Assembly: GCA_021229015.1 (NCBI GenBank)
Contig: CM037781.1
Coordinates: 34,702,759 to 34,766,758, forward strand
DNA length: 64,000 nucleotides
Direction: 5' to 3'
Source of the DNA: Solen grandis
Taxonomy: Eukaryota; Mollusca; Bivalvia; Adapedonta; Solenidae
The notes below the pieces were generated by a model. That model made no database searches. It worked only from the letters and a program-made list of their open reading frames with translations, and was not told where the DNA came from. The translations under genes were made by a program, and so were the position numbers. Positions 42,343 through 54,160 of this stretch are shown in pieces; the stretch's first letter is position 1; each line of letters begins with the position of its first letter.

Positions 42343-43029
42343 GTAAGTGATATATTCTTAAAAGTGGCTATTGCCACGTTCGGTTTTAGTCACAAGAAAT
42401 ACATGTATGTTGGCAAAGTTGAAAAAAAAATAAAGGATAATATCTTTTAAAATTTTATTCACAAAGAAAAAATATAAATCTATGTCTTAGATACCAATTT
42501 ATCAATTGGTTAAACAGAAAAAAATAATATTGAAACACTAGCGCAATATGCATAATTATTGTTGTATCAAAATATGCCGTTTATTCATACTATTTTGTTC
42601 ATATTCTAGTTTTACATATGTATGTTCATCCGATTGATGAGACGACTATTTTACTTTTAATAGGCTTTTATTATTTTCTTTAAATAATGTTTTCTTATAA
42701 AGTTGTTTTAAAGTCACTTATCGGTTACCCACAAAGAAGCATTGAACATCCCGTTTTTCTAACACATACACGTTTATGTTCTTGTATTCATGTCTTGTAT
42801 TCATGTCTTGTATTCATGATAACTTAAAGTGCTATTTCTTAATTACGATATGATATTTCGTTAATCGTTAAATGAATTAATTCCCGTCCATTTTATATGT
42901 TTCGTAAACAAAACGGGGGATATTTTATAATATGAAAACAAATATTCGTATAACGAAATAAAGTGAATATGTCTTACTTGAAAATGACAAAGTCACTTTA
43001 GTCGTATTAAATGCAATCTTCTGAAAATA
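42343..43029. other. Unassigned sequence
   Basis: TCTTGTATTCATG is repeated three times at about 42780-42819; otherwise AT-rich. Confidence 0.35.
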
Positions 43030-43790
43030 TCTTAGAATGTTCTTTGCAAAGGTTAGCATTTGTGAATGATGAATGTCCGGTGTCCGTCGTCCGCCGTCCG
43101 TCATCAACACATTTAACTTAAACAACATCTCCTAAACAACTGGGCTAATTTTCATAAAACTCACAGGAATGTTCAATGGGTGGTTATCTTCCAACTTTGT
43201 TGAAAGCCAAAATCTGGTTGCCATGGCAACTTAAAGGGGAAAATGTGAAAACTTCAAAAATCTTCTACTTCAAATGTACTAACTGAATTCTAAAATAATT
43301 TTGCACAGATGTTCCTTTGGTCACTCTAAAACTTATTTGGATCCGTCGAAAAACATGGCCGCCACTGACGGAGCCCGTTTTCTTATATGTATTTAGTACA
43401 AATTTGAAAAATCTTCTTGTCCAAAAGTACAAGCTAGATTTCAAAATTTTATGGCACAGACATTCCTTGGATCACTCTCTATCCAAGATTGTAAAAATTA
43501 TTTGGATCAGTCAGAAAACGTAGCCGCAAAAGGGCAGAGCCTGTTTTCCTTATATGTATATTGAACAAATTTGAAAAAATCTTCTTGTCTAAAAGTACTG
43601 ACTGGATTTTTTTTTTGGCACAGATGTTCCTTGGGTAACTCGTTACCAAGACTAATAAAATTATTTGGATCCATCTGAAAAATGTCTGGCAGGGCAGAGC
43701 CCATTTTCCATAATATCATAAGATATTTACTGTTTATTTTCCCCCCACTAAAACCTGTGTCTCAGATGAGCGATTCTAGGTTTTTCATGG
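43030..43790. repeat. Clam interspersed repeat, tandem modules
   Basis: It begins with GGTGTCCGTCGTCCGCCGTC and contains three modules with ATCTTCT..(C/T)AAAAGTAC, GGCACAGA(T/C)(G/A)TTCCTTGG and TATTTGGATC(C/A)(G/A)TC. The ATTATTTGGATCCGT block also appears at 62523-62537. It ends at TTTTCATGGTCC. Confidence 0.55.
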
Positions 43791-43864
43791 TCCTTTATTT
43801 ACTGTCAATTAGATAGTAGAGCAGATATAATGACTTATGAACAGTGTTGTGCATGTAGTACCCC

Positions 43865-44575
43865 AGATATGTCACACGGGGGAGGGATGTAACACGTAAT
43901 ACAACAGATATATCACACGGGGGAGGGATGTAACACGTAATACAACAGATATATCACACGGGGGAGGGGTGTAACACGTAATACAACAGATATATCACAC
44001 GGGGGAGGGATGTAACACGTAATACAACAGATATATCACACGGGGGAGGGGTGTAACACGTAATACAACAGATATATCACACGGGGGAGGGATGTAACAC
44101 GTAATACAACAGATATATCACACGGGGGAGGGATGTAACACGTAATACAACAGATATGTCACACGGGGGAGGGGTGTAACACGTAGTACAACAGATGTGT
44201 CACACGGGAGAGGGGTGTAACACGTAATACTCAAGATATATGTTACAAGGGGGGAAAAGGGGGTGTAACACGTAGTACAACAGATGTGTCACACGGGAGA
44301 GGGGTGTAACACGTAATACTCAAGATATATGTTACAAAGGGGGAAGAGGGGGTGTAACACGTAGTAAAACAGATGTGTCACACGGGAGAGGGGTGTAACA
44401 CGTAATACTCAAGATATATGTTACAAAGGGGGAAAAGGGGTGTAACACGTAGTACAACAGATGTGTCACACGGGAGAGGGGTGTAACACGTAATACTCAA
44501 GATATATGTTACAAAGGGGGAAGAGGAGGTGTAACACGTAGTACAACAGATGTGTCACACGGGGGAGCGGGTGTA
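43865..44575. repeat. Minisatellite with monomeric (41-bp) and dimeric (about 88-bp) zones
   Basis: 43868-44195: about eight units of GTGTAACACGTAATACAACA plus GATATATCACACGGGGGAGGG. 44196-44575: this unit (variant GATGTGTCACACGGGAGAGGG) alternates with a roughly 47-bp unit carrying TACTCAAGATATATGTTACA and AAGGGGGAAGAGG, about four times. Homogeneity is very high. Confidence 0.9.
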
Positions 44576-46737
44576 AGGTTTTGTATGACTTCTGTTAAAT
44601 CATCTGTTTGATCAAAGATCATGCGATGCGAGCTGTACTCGATTTTGCAATTGGTCATTTTTTTTTTTCTTGCGTATACAGCTTTTTAACCGAATAGAGC
44701 TACACCGGGGAGCTATGCCCGAAGTGACCTCTGCAGGCCGCATATTCATCCTTGCACCGGGCCAACTTTATTGACGTAGTTCGACTGAGTATATAGGGTT
44801 TCGCTTTAACTGTGCCAGTTTTATAAGTAAATATGTATTTCTTGAGCTTATTTTAAACGACCTCGTATACAATTCCTCGATTAGCTCTATTTGCCGAATG
44901 CGAATGATAAAGAATTAAGTTCCAGCAGTCCGTAATACTATTCTCCGCATTTACACTCGTTGGGTGTATAAAATACACAAAGGTCTATTTCAACAAAGAA
45001 ATCCAATAAATTATTAATTGTCTACATGTATACAGCATTCTGTATAAAACGATATTAAAGATCAAATACGTAAAGATTGTCCAGGCAGATTTTGCAAAGG
45101 ACTGAAGTTGAAACTAGAATCTTCTTTTTGATTATAATCAATATCAACAAATATTTAAACAAATTACAGTATAATCAGATATGTCAATTACGCATCAGTA
45201 GCAGAGTTACTGGAAAGCCTAAACTAACCATTCATTACTAGGGCAAGATATGTAAAGAACTTACATCTAGGTACTATATTTACTCAAGAAATACACAGAG
45301 AAATGCAAATAATGTTTAACATAATTTGCATTAACAAAAAATTACTCTCATTGATTGATATATAAGACATTAAACAAAGAAAGAGAGATAGCGATAGATG
45401 GAAAGAAATACAGAGCATGAATTATTCGGCTGAATAATTTACCGCCCCAACAATAGGTCTCGTACTAAATGAAGAGGTACTTTTTTTCGAATAGAGTTCT
45501 CCACTTATTTGATTCAAGATAAAAAATCATTTAAATTTGCTGTATATGGGAACACGTGGCGGTGAGACATGCATTCAGGTGGCATTAGCCATGGTCAACA
45601 ATACAGACAAACGTTCTCACGAGATGGATTTTGTGATCATTCATTTGACCGTTCAAAATCGAATACCTTGCTCGCTGACTATTCAGCATGGCTCCTCGTA
45701 GGCACTGACGAATGAATGGCACAAAAATACAATACTAAAATCGACGTGAGTTCTATAGGGTTTTAAAAACAATTTCTAAATTATTTATACAACATGCTTT
45801 TCAACTTAAATAAGATTTGCCATCTGTTCACTTCATTTATCACATTTAACTTCAGCTTAAAATCCATTCCCTTAAAAACCTAAGCTACTTTAATCTGTCT
45901 GGTGCGTAAAAACCAACGGAAGAGATTTGTTGACAACGCTCAATGTTCCGATGTCTATATTAATGTCGAGAAGCCTAGTAAGCATTGTTTGTATGTGGTA
46001 AATGAAATGATGCAACAATCGATAAAGCTAGATGAATACATTCAGAGGTAAAGAATAATTATACTGTTTATTCCATGAACACATTTTTTTAAAATTTATT
46101 TGCAACAATTAACTCAATACATGCATATTTTTAAAGATAATGTTCGTTTAAATTCTGCTACAGAAAGTAATTACACTGAAGGACAAAAGTTGCAGAGACA
46201 TCAATAAAGGTTCATCAGATTTCAGGTTTAAATCGATCTACCACTAAAAAACGTATGGTCATTAAAGTGATTTATGGTTTTTACAACAAAAAAAATGTTT
46301 TTTTTTATTTACAAAAATGTTCCGATTAAATGACTTTCAGAGCATTTTCGTGGCAAAATACACGAAGTGGCAAATATTGAAGCAATAAAACAACAACAAA
46401 AAACATTTGCAGAGACGATAAAGTGCAGCGGGAATTTCTCTGGTGAAAATGTGAATACTGAGTGAGTGGATGATTATCAGGGGATGAGATTGTCAGTCCG
46501 GATCACAATCGCACATTCACACGTGACATCATTTGAATAACACTTAAAGTTTTAAGGTCGGCGAGCAAATATGGTTCATAGTTCACAGAACATTTCTCGG
46601 AGTACATGTTTGATTGAATTCCGCGACAAAAAATCTATAGTCACTGTGTTTATAAAATGTAAATAATAATATTTTTGTAGCCTTAATGTAGCTCTGGAAA
46701 CATGATAAAATGTAAAACTTAAAAACAAGCATTGGTT
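44576..46737. other. Intergenic sequence without a recognisable gene
   Basis: AT-rich with no exon or element boundary. 44690-44780 is slightly GC-richer. Confidence 0.4.
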
Positions 46738-46811
46738 TCAGCTGGGTGGTCTTGATCGTGAACTCACCAGTCCAGTCATAATTGGTCTGGGTTTGTTGTG
46801 AGAATTGTTTA

Positions 46812-46814
<3 letters not shown>

Positions 46815-46908
<94 letters not shown>

Positions 46909-46988
46909 GAGAGAATGCATTGTTTTTATCTTAAAAGAAACAACAATGTATCATTTAATCATTTAATTACTGACACTACTTAAAGATG
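46815..46988. repeat. (TA)n-(GACA)n tract plus 75-bp flank, copy 1
   Basis: (TA)n at 46815-46861, GA and GACA units to 46913, then AATGCATTG...TTAAAGATGTCT. The flank is nearly identical to 47329-47403. Confidence 0.85.
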
Positions 46989-47229
46989 TCTCTGGGTGGG
47001 CGTCGGGTTCTCCTGTTGGCGGGTTTGTCCACCCAGATATGTTTTCGGGAATGATTTTTATAAAACATTCTTTGTGTGTATTATATTGCTTGTTTGTATT
47101 TTTACATTTACTTCGTTTATGGCATTTAAAAATAAATGCCCGTTTCATTCATACCATGTGTTTTGTATTTTTTCCCTTCAACCATACAAGTTCGTCCCGG
47201 CCAACGCCTTTTTAGCTTGACATTGGACA

Positions 47230-47234
<5 letters not shown>

Positions 47235-47298
<64 letters not shown>

Positions 47299-47403
47299 CA
47301 GACAGACAGACAGACAGACAGAGAGAGAATGCATTGTTTTCATCTTAAAAGAAACAACAATGTATCATTTAATCATTTAATTACTGACACTACTTAAAGG
47401 TGT
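47235..47403. repeat. (TA)n-(GA)n-(GACA)n tract plus 75-bp flank, copy 2
   Basis: Same order of tracts and the same flank as copy 1, with about two substitutions in 75 bp, in direct orientation about 415 bp downstream. Confidence 0.85.
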
Positions 47404-47479
47404 CTACTTAATATTGAAACTGAAGTCATGTTGCTTTTAAATGTTTGGTTAAGTAATATCAGTGCATCTATTTCAGTTA

Positions 47480-47570
47480 TGTGCTATATAGGTGGTGTGC
47501 ATTTGTGTATGCTCAGGGTGAGCTATTATGATGCTTGATTTTCTGTCGTCCTTCCGTCCTCTGCAATAAG
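47480..47570. repeat. Head fragment of a clam repeat
   Basis: GCTCAGGGTGAGCTATTATGATG and TTTCTGTCGTCCTTCCGTCC (each shown in part) are the start of a GCTCA-type repeat; the minisatellite begins where the rest would lie. Confidence 0.4.
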
Positions 47571-48445
47571 GCTGATTACATTAACAATAAGGTTGCTTAC
47601 ACCATAAGGTTGTTCACACCTACAATAAGTTGTTTACACCATAAGGTTGCTTACACTTACAATAAGGTTGCTTACACTTACAATAATGTTGCTTACATTA
47701 ACAATAAGGTTGCTTACACTTACAATAAGGTTGCTTACACTTACAATAAGGTTGTTTACATTAACAATAAGGTTGTTTACACTTACAATAAGGTTGCTTA
47801 CACTTACAATAAGGTTGCTTACACTTACAATAAGGTTGCTTACATTAACAATAAGGTTGCTTACACTTACAATTAGGTCGTTTACATTAACAATAAGGTT
47901 GCTTACACTTACAATAAGGTTCTTTACATTAACAATAAGGTTGCTTACACTTACAATAAGGTTGTTTACATTAACAATAAGGTTGCTTACACTTACAATT
48001 AGGTCGTTTACATTAACAATAAGGTTGCTTACACTTACAATAAGGTTGTTTACATTAACAATAAGGTTGCTTACATAAGGTTGTTTACATTAAAAATAAG
48101 GTTGCTTACACTTACAATAAGGTTGTTTACATTAACAATAAGGTTGCTTACACTTACAATTAGGTCGTTTACATTAACAATAAGGTTGCTTACACTTACA
48201 ATAAGGTTGTTTACATTAAAAATAAGGTTGCTTACACTTACAATAAGGTTGTTTACATTAACAATAAGGTTGCTTACACTTACAATAAGGTTGCTTACAT
48301 TAACAATAAGGTTGCTTACACTTACAATAAGGTTGCTTACACTTACAATAAGGTTGTTTACACTTACAATAAGGTTGTTGTTGTTGTTTACACTTACAAT
48401 AAGTTTGTTTACACCATAAGGTTGTTTACACTTACAATAAGGTTG
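47571..48445. repeat. 21-bp minisatellite, left arm
   Basis: Units AATAAGGTTGCTTACACTTAC and AATAAGGTTGTTTACATTAAC (each quoted in part elsewhere) alternate about 40 times, so a 42-bp dimer is common. The 21-bp period keeps heptapeptide frames open on both strands (for example LTIRLLT); these are not genes. Confidence 0.92.
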
Positions 48446-49021
48446 CTCATAGAATGCAGGTAGAAATAGGTAAATGGAATCGAATCGCACTAAATGAAAG
48501 ATTTTGTCCACATTGCGTCAATAAATTAGGGGACGAATTCCATTATCTCTTTGAATGCAATAATTTAACAGATGACAGAAAGAAATATCTAAAGCCCTAT
48601 TTTTATAGAAACCCAAATATTTTTAAATTAGAGAAACTAATGAACTCAAAAAACAAAAGACAAAACATAAATTTATTTAAGTTTGTACAATCAATTTTGA
48701 CTAAGATAAGGTAATATTATACTCTAATGATTAATTGGAAGATATTCTGACAACATGTTTAAATTGATGTTTTGTTGTTGTTGTTTTCTTTAAATGGCAA
48801 TTGTGAAACAATGACTCTCCACCTGTTCAACTGAATTATTTATATATTAGAATATATATTTACAAAATGTATTAGTGAAATCATCTCAATTATTGTGTTA
48901 CTACTTCTATTTCTTCTAGAGCCTCTTTATATGTTGTACTTATTATAACCTCTCTTATCCATTACTGTAAAATGGAATGAGTGAAATAAAGGAATAAAGA
49001 ATGAATGTAAAAAAGAATGAA
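48446..49021 (+). mobile_element. 5'-truncated LINE 3' end inserted in the minisatellite
   Basis: 48454-48714 encodes the C-terminal end of a non-LTR retrotransposon ORF2: GKWNRIALNERFC, then a Cys-His knuckle (C18, C21, H30 and C35 counting from the Met at 48454; CPHC...DEFHYLFEC), a helical tail and TAA at 48712. A roughly 300-bp AT-rich 3'-untranslated region follows, ending in GAATAAAGAATGAATG-type repeats. The minisatellite resumes immediately at ACAATAAGG (about 49024). No reverse-transcriptase core is present, so it is dead on arrival. Confidence 0.75.
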
Positions 49022-49270
49022 TGTACAATAAGGTTGTTTACACTTACAATAAGGTTGCTGTTGTTGTTTACACTTACAATAAGGTTGTTTACACCATAAG
49101 GTTGTTTACACTTACAATAAGGTTGTTTACACTTACAATAAGGTTGTTTACACTTACAATAAGGTTGTTTACACTATAATGTTTCTTACACTTAAAATAA
49201 GGTTGTTTACACCAAGGATGTTTACACTATAATAAGGTATCTATTTACACCCTAAGGTTTTATTACATAA
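49022..49270. repeat. 21-bp minisatellite, right arm
   Basis: The same ACAATAAGGTTGTTTACACTT units resume after the LINE, becoming more degenerate to the right (CACCATAAGG, AAGGTTTTATTAC). Confidence 0.88.
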
Positions 49271-49502
49271 GGTTTTTAAGTTTTTTTTTAATTTTTTTTA
49301 AGCCGTAGTCACATCATACGGTCACGAACGTATCAGGCCGTAGTTCACGTGAACGTAGTTCACGGTAGTGTCACTATAAAGTGGGTTCAAAGTAGGATGA
49401 AAATTGCCCGAAGATAAAATATACAGTAAGTTTAAGTAGGGATAATCTCGTGTAAATATGGCCAACAATGTGTACGTACGAAAAAAGTACCGGGTAACGA
49501 TA

Positions 49503-49660
49503 TGGTTCCCTTGCTTTGGCGCCCAGCATGTAAGGGTAGTTCCAGGGGCCGTATTCAATAGTCATATTAAGATATGGCAGTTCGATATCTGTCAAATAGG
49601 CATAGTCTCCAAATGACTGAAATACTGTCAGTGGGACGTTAACTCAAATAAACTATCACA
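49503..49660 (+). repeat. SINE-2 fragments interrupted by a GGGGCCGTATTCAATAG segment
   Basis: 49503-49542 (CCCTTGCTTTGGCGCCCAGC..TAAGGGTAGTTCCAG) and 49592-49645 (ATCTGTCAAATAGGCATAGT..CTCCAAATGACTGAAATACT, GGGACGTTAA) are SINE-2. Between them lies a short sequence beginning like the foldback terminus at 15464. Confidence 0.5.
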
Positions 49661-49860
49661 CTCTTTTTACTCTACTTTTGAATAATGTTGAAACAATTGC
49701 TTACGTTCCAAACCCCTGGTTCATCAGCAATGTTGCTCACTCTTTTCCTTCCGCCATATTTAATGTCTCGGTATAGTAAACAAAGAATACAGGTATAAAG
49801 TCGTGACCAAGGAGGTCGTTGGTTGATTGTGCAGGGTTATAAATCATCAGTGTCAGATAT

Positions 49861-49951
49861 AGAATACTGACAAGAGTTTTATAGAATACTGACAAGAGAT
49901 TTATAGAATACTGACAAGAGATTTATAGAATACTGACAAGAGTTTTATAGA
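49861..49951. repeat. 22-bp minisatellite, four units
   Basis: Unit AGAATACTGACAAGAGTTTT plus AT, repeated four times with only ATT/TTT differences. Confidence 0.9.
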
Positions 49952-50992
49952 ATTCACATCAACGTGCTCTCTGTAGATCTCGTATATCAATAAAGCATAT
50001 ATATATATTCCAATATATGATATACTGGTCAATAGAATCACCACGTATCATAGAAGAACGGTGGCATAAAGATGCCTTCCACTTTTTTTCATGTCGTGGA
50101 AACGACTTACCTCGAGATAATAGGTCGTGTCCGCGAGACAGTAGACAATTAATTCCCACAACATAAAGTGAGTAATGCATGTACTCTGCGCCATCGTATA
50201 GAACTTTGAAAATGCACTTATTGAAACTCAGTTTTGCATATCAGTCTTCTCTCGATTGTTTGACGCGAGAGTAACATCACTTTCTTAGCCTTTTAAAAAT
50301 ATGTACATACTCCAAAAGTAATCAAACTTATCGATTTGAGGAAGCTATCACCTGAAATAAAAGATACTGTTTATGTTAACATATTTGCCACTTCATTTGC
50401 ATTGTTTCATTTTTATTCCAATATATGAAAGTGTAGTGTATTTCGTCGGAGCGGCCGGTTTATAAAGACGTAACTAAAAATACACAGGTATAAACTAACC
50501 TCATATGAATTTTCTTTGGGGCCTTCCTAACCAGTTGATTAGCTAACGAAAACGTGAGACAGCAATATATACACACCTGATTAAAAATGAGTGTTACAAA
50601 AACTGATTTAAAGCCATATAAATAAAATAATTATAAAAAAGATCTGAATTAACGTTCAAATATACTAGATCACTGAAAATTTCCCCCATTTGTACACCTA
50701 GCAGAATCCAACCACTTAGTCACAAATCCTCGAAGTCAGTATACCAAACTGGAACTAAAATCCTATGATAAAGTGGCAGCAACTGTCAGCGAGATAGCTT
50801 GACTTTCAAGTCCAGGCAGACACGAAGCCCGGTCAAAGAAGCTACTCTTCGAATGACAAAGACCTGACCCCCGGGATCGTTGTAACTGCGGCCCGTGTGC
50901 ACCCTACACTTAATAAACCAGTGCTAAGACAGAAGTTCGGTAGCATCCTGACACAAAGTGTCAGGCACTTCAGCCCTTTATTTTAGTAATCA
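49952..50992. other. Unassigned sequence, includes a GTCGTGGAAACGAC repeat fragment
   Basis: 50058-50160 is related to the 34108-34260 cluster (GGTGGCATAAAGATGCC, CTCGAGATAATAGGTCGTG). CTGACACAAAGTGTCAG at about 50948-50964 is a short hairpin. Confidence 0.4.
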
Positions 50993-50998
50993 GTGACC

Positions 50999-51205
50999 AT
51001 GAGCAACGAAGAAACACCTCGTCATAACGTTACTGACCGGATTCTGCTACATCACCTAGGGAAGGTGACCGCACAGTTGGACAAAACCTTTCTCCTCGTT
51101 CTTTTTAACATGTTGTTGTTGTTGTTGTTAATTAAGGTATGTCTGCTAACAGGGATTGCTTTTTGGTCAGACCCCGGAGTGAGATCCGCACTCCTTAAAT
51201 GGTAG
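50999..51205 (+). CDS. Hypothetical short ORF, possible first exon
   Basis: From the second in-frame Met (50999) the frame reads SNEETPRHNVTDRILLHHLG, a composition more protein-like than its surroundings. It then runs through a (TTG)n tract into hydrophobic sequence and stops at 51205. No family is recognised and the distal part looks non-coding. GTATGT at 51136 could serve as a donor, making 50999-51135 a first exon; this is speculative. Confidence 0.15.
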   Translation: MSNEETPRHNVTDRILLHHLGKVTAQLDKTFLLVLFNMLLLLLLIKVCLLTGIAFWSDPGVRSALLKW

Positions 51206-51420
51206 AATCTTGATGCTGAAAACAAGTCTAATTTAGGAAAAACCAAGGTTTAGAGTTTTTAAAAAAATCCTTAAAGAATTGAACAACAAAAGTATATAAT
51301 TATGTGCAAAATATATAAATTTTCACAGAGAGGTAATTCAAGACTAATAATAAAATTATAAATATCAAGCACACGCCTACTTGTAGACAAATTAAAAGAA
51401 CAGAACTATATATCATATAA

Positions 51421-53133
51421 AAAAGAACAGAACAGAACATTTATTCAGACTTATGCTCATAGCATCTCGTGAAAAACATATTCATACAGAGCATATAAAA
51501 AAGTCACATATGCAGACAATACGTTACAAGTGAAAACAAAATCCTGAGTTATATCACGTGGCCACGAGTTAGCAAGATTTGTTTGTTTGATTTTTTTTTT
51601 TTTTTTTTTTATTATGTCGTGGCCACGAGATAATAAGAAAGAAAAACACCATGTCCTCTCTGTGCTTCCGTAAGAATGTCAGTCCTAGTTTTCCTAAAAA
51701 CCAACAATATTTGTTTGGCCACTATACGTGCATGGCCACTATACGTGCATGGAATGTAAAGTGATATACACTTGGACGAACCGATTGGGTGTTACTAACT
51801 GCATTTAATATTTCTTTTCTTCTGGTATTGGAATAATGTAGAAATCTGCATAAATTAATAAATACTAGTTTTACATCACGACGAATAAGCTCTGTAAATT
51901 TAAACATGTTAGGCTTCTTATAATAATATTTCTTGATATATCGAATTCTTAAACCATTTAAACAGCTGTATTTTAGAATAAAGTGATACTCGTCTTCGGT
52001 TTCTGAAGAGTTACAAAGTAAGCATAATCTTTCGTTTCTTGGAATTCTATTTTAACCATATCTTCTCGTTTCAACTCTCAAATCATGTGCAGAAATACGA
52101 ATTTAAGTTAATTTTTTTCTTATTTGTTTTATTAGTCTGAATATTGATATATTCGTAAAAACCGAAACAAGTATGCAAATTTGAATAAAATATTGATATA
52201 TTCGTAAAAACCGAAATTTGAATAAAATATTGATATATTCGTAAAATGCAAATTTGAATAAAATATTGATATATTCGTAAAAACCGAAACAAGTATGCAA
52301 ATTTGAATAAAATATTGACATATTCGTAAAAACCGAAATAAGTATGCAAATTTAAATAAAATATTTGAAGAACATTGCTCTTACTTATATCAGCACGCCA
52401 TTTTTGAGCAAAATAATAACCCGCTACATAAATAAAAGTACAAACGATTTTTCATGATATCTGTCTGGATTAACCCAAACTTCACCAAAGCACTACTCAT
52501 CTAGCAAAGATTTTTACATTATAGGCCCAGCTTTTAAAACAATTTCTTCTACCAGTATGTTCTTCCGATTTAATAAATACTTTATTAAGAATAATATTAT
52601 CGGATTGTTTTATTTTAAACTAATATTTGATCATCTGAACGTATCTGTTAATATAAGAGATATCATCCTAATTCACCATATACTGCTGTCGTATAAAAAG
52701 TGTGTTTCACACCGTGAATTAATTTGTAAAATTTGATATGAACCCTGTCTAACTCTGTAAGACTAAGTAAACCCCCAAACAGGACAAGCATAATTTATGA
52801 TTGACCCAACAAAAGCGTCAAATAATTGATTTAACTGATTGTTTAAAACAAATGTACCTGGTACCCAAATAGTTAAAGTTGTCGAGTCTTGAACATCTCC
52901 AAAGAATGATTATTAAAAACCATGTATCATTTGTTTTAACTTGTCCTCTTTTTCGAAATACCATCACTTTAGTCTTTCAATATTTACTTCTAATCCCCAC
53001 GTATGACAATAATCGCGTAAACGATTTTGACTACATGTACATTGTTAATCCCCAACAGAGTTACCAAAGATCGGCGTACAATAAATCAATCAAGCATGAT
53101 TAGTCGAGAATCGATCTGCTTCTCGTTTTTTCC
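51421..53133 (-). pseudogene. Decayed LINE (non-LTR retrotransposon), minus strand
   Basis: Reading right to left: a reverse-transcriptase palm relic with YAD then frame loss (about 53060-53090), KTKVMVFRKRG (about 52940-52970), the thumb region with many stops, a tandem expansion (52140-52370), RISAHDLR, NERLCLLCNSSETEDEYHF (Cys-His knuckle, about 51985-52050), MFKFTELI and a stop near 51722. An untranslated tail follows, ending CTGAATAAATGTTCTGTTCT at about 51421-51445. The 5' part is lost in the assembly gap. It is clearly inactive. Confidence 0.7.
52140..52370. repeat. 49-bp tandem expansion inside the LINE relic
   Basis: AATAAAATATTGATATATTC..GTAAAAACCGAAACAAGTATGC..AAATTTG repeats about five times, some units shortened. 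It occupies the ORF region just upstream (in LINE direction) of the Cys-His knuckle. Confidence 0.85.
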
Positions 53134-53233
53134 NNNNNNNNNNNNNNNNNNNNNNNNNNNNNNNNNNNNNNNNNNNNNNNNNNNNNNNNNNNNNNNNNNN
53201 NNNNNNNNNNNNNNNNNNNNNNNNNNNNNNNNN
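53134..53233. other. Assembly gap of exactly 100 N
   Basis: Undetermined bases of conventional length. The gap cuts the LINE relic. Confidence 0.99.
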
Positions 53234-54082
53234 CACACATTTCAAATAGAACGAAGCTTACAATTTGTGTCGATAATTTTGGCGAAAAGGTATTTTTCCG
53301 TGATGTGTTTAATATAAAAAGACATGGTTTTAAAATTTAAATTAGCTCTTTTATATTCTTTTCCTCCGCGGTATTTGCGTATTTCATTATTGTATAAGAT
53401 AAAGTTGAATGGTTTCTCGACGTTTCATGTATGAATTTCAATGCTAAAACAAACTAAGTGGATAATAATTCGAGAATTCGCTCGCGCCTGAATTACGAGA
53501 AAACTAGATTTAAGTCTCATTCGAGGTTACTGAATTGCAGAGTTTAAACTTGTGTGCAGGATGTCTGGAATGAGAGTTATTCTTCAGACAACGAATAACG
53601 CGAAGTTAATTGAAACAAAAGAATAGAATTCTTTTTTAGCCTAGAATTGTAGATTAAGTCCGTATTTAAGCTGACCAGCCTTCTCACTCGTGTCGATTTT
53701 GGGACCATATTTTAAACAATGGTGATCATGTGCAAGAACATAAGATATTTTATAAAAGCTCCCCAACGTTTGACGTATTCTACAATGTCTTCGTATACCT
53801 ACTTCGCTTTTACTTGCCATTGAAGTCGAGTCTTTTGGTGATAGGTGGCACCCAGATGGGGAACAACCTTTCATAAAAACGCTCTCAAACGATAAACACT
53901 AAACAATGCAGCTAAAACGGTACTCTGTTTGAAACACTAGTGTTCTCAATCTAGAATCGAGCTAACTTTTTTATATACATTTATATTTAAAGGTGAGCAC
54001 GCTTCGAATGTGCTTTAGTCATTTTACCAAATAACACATGCATAACTTTCGCTTTGTCTCTGCTATGGATTTAAAAGATGAG
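53234..54082. other. Unassigned sequence
   Basis: The minus-strand frame 53641-53874 (77 codons, including KSEVGIRRHCRIRQT) is slightly coding-like but has no recognised domain. It is left uncalled. Confidence 0.3.
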
Positions 54083-54160
54083 AGAGCGCCGTGGTGCAGT
54101 GGTATTATACCCCACTACGGATCCGAATGTTGTGGGTTCGAACCCCGTTGGGTAAATATT
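54083..54160 (+). repeat. SINE-3 tRNA-like head
   Basis: GCGCCGTGGTGCAGTGGTAT (A-box-like) and GTGGGTTCGAACCCCGTTGG (B box) match the head of the complete SINE-3 at 54889. The body does not follow, so the copy is truncated. Confidence 0.55.

Noticed and set aside
43865..44575. CRISPR-like array of regularly spaced repeats
   Set aside because: The whole unit, including the would-be spacers, is conserved, so it is a minisatellite in a eukaryotic genome.
47535..48511. ORFs with LTIRLLT or NLIVSVS heptads on both strands
   Set aside because: They arise from the 21-bp minisatellite.
53641..53874. 77-codon minus-strand frame with several Cys and Lys
   Set aside because: Weak coding look only; no recognised family, start or splice context.
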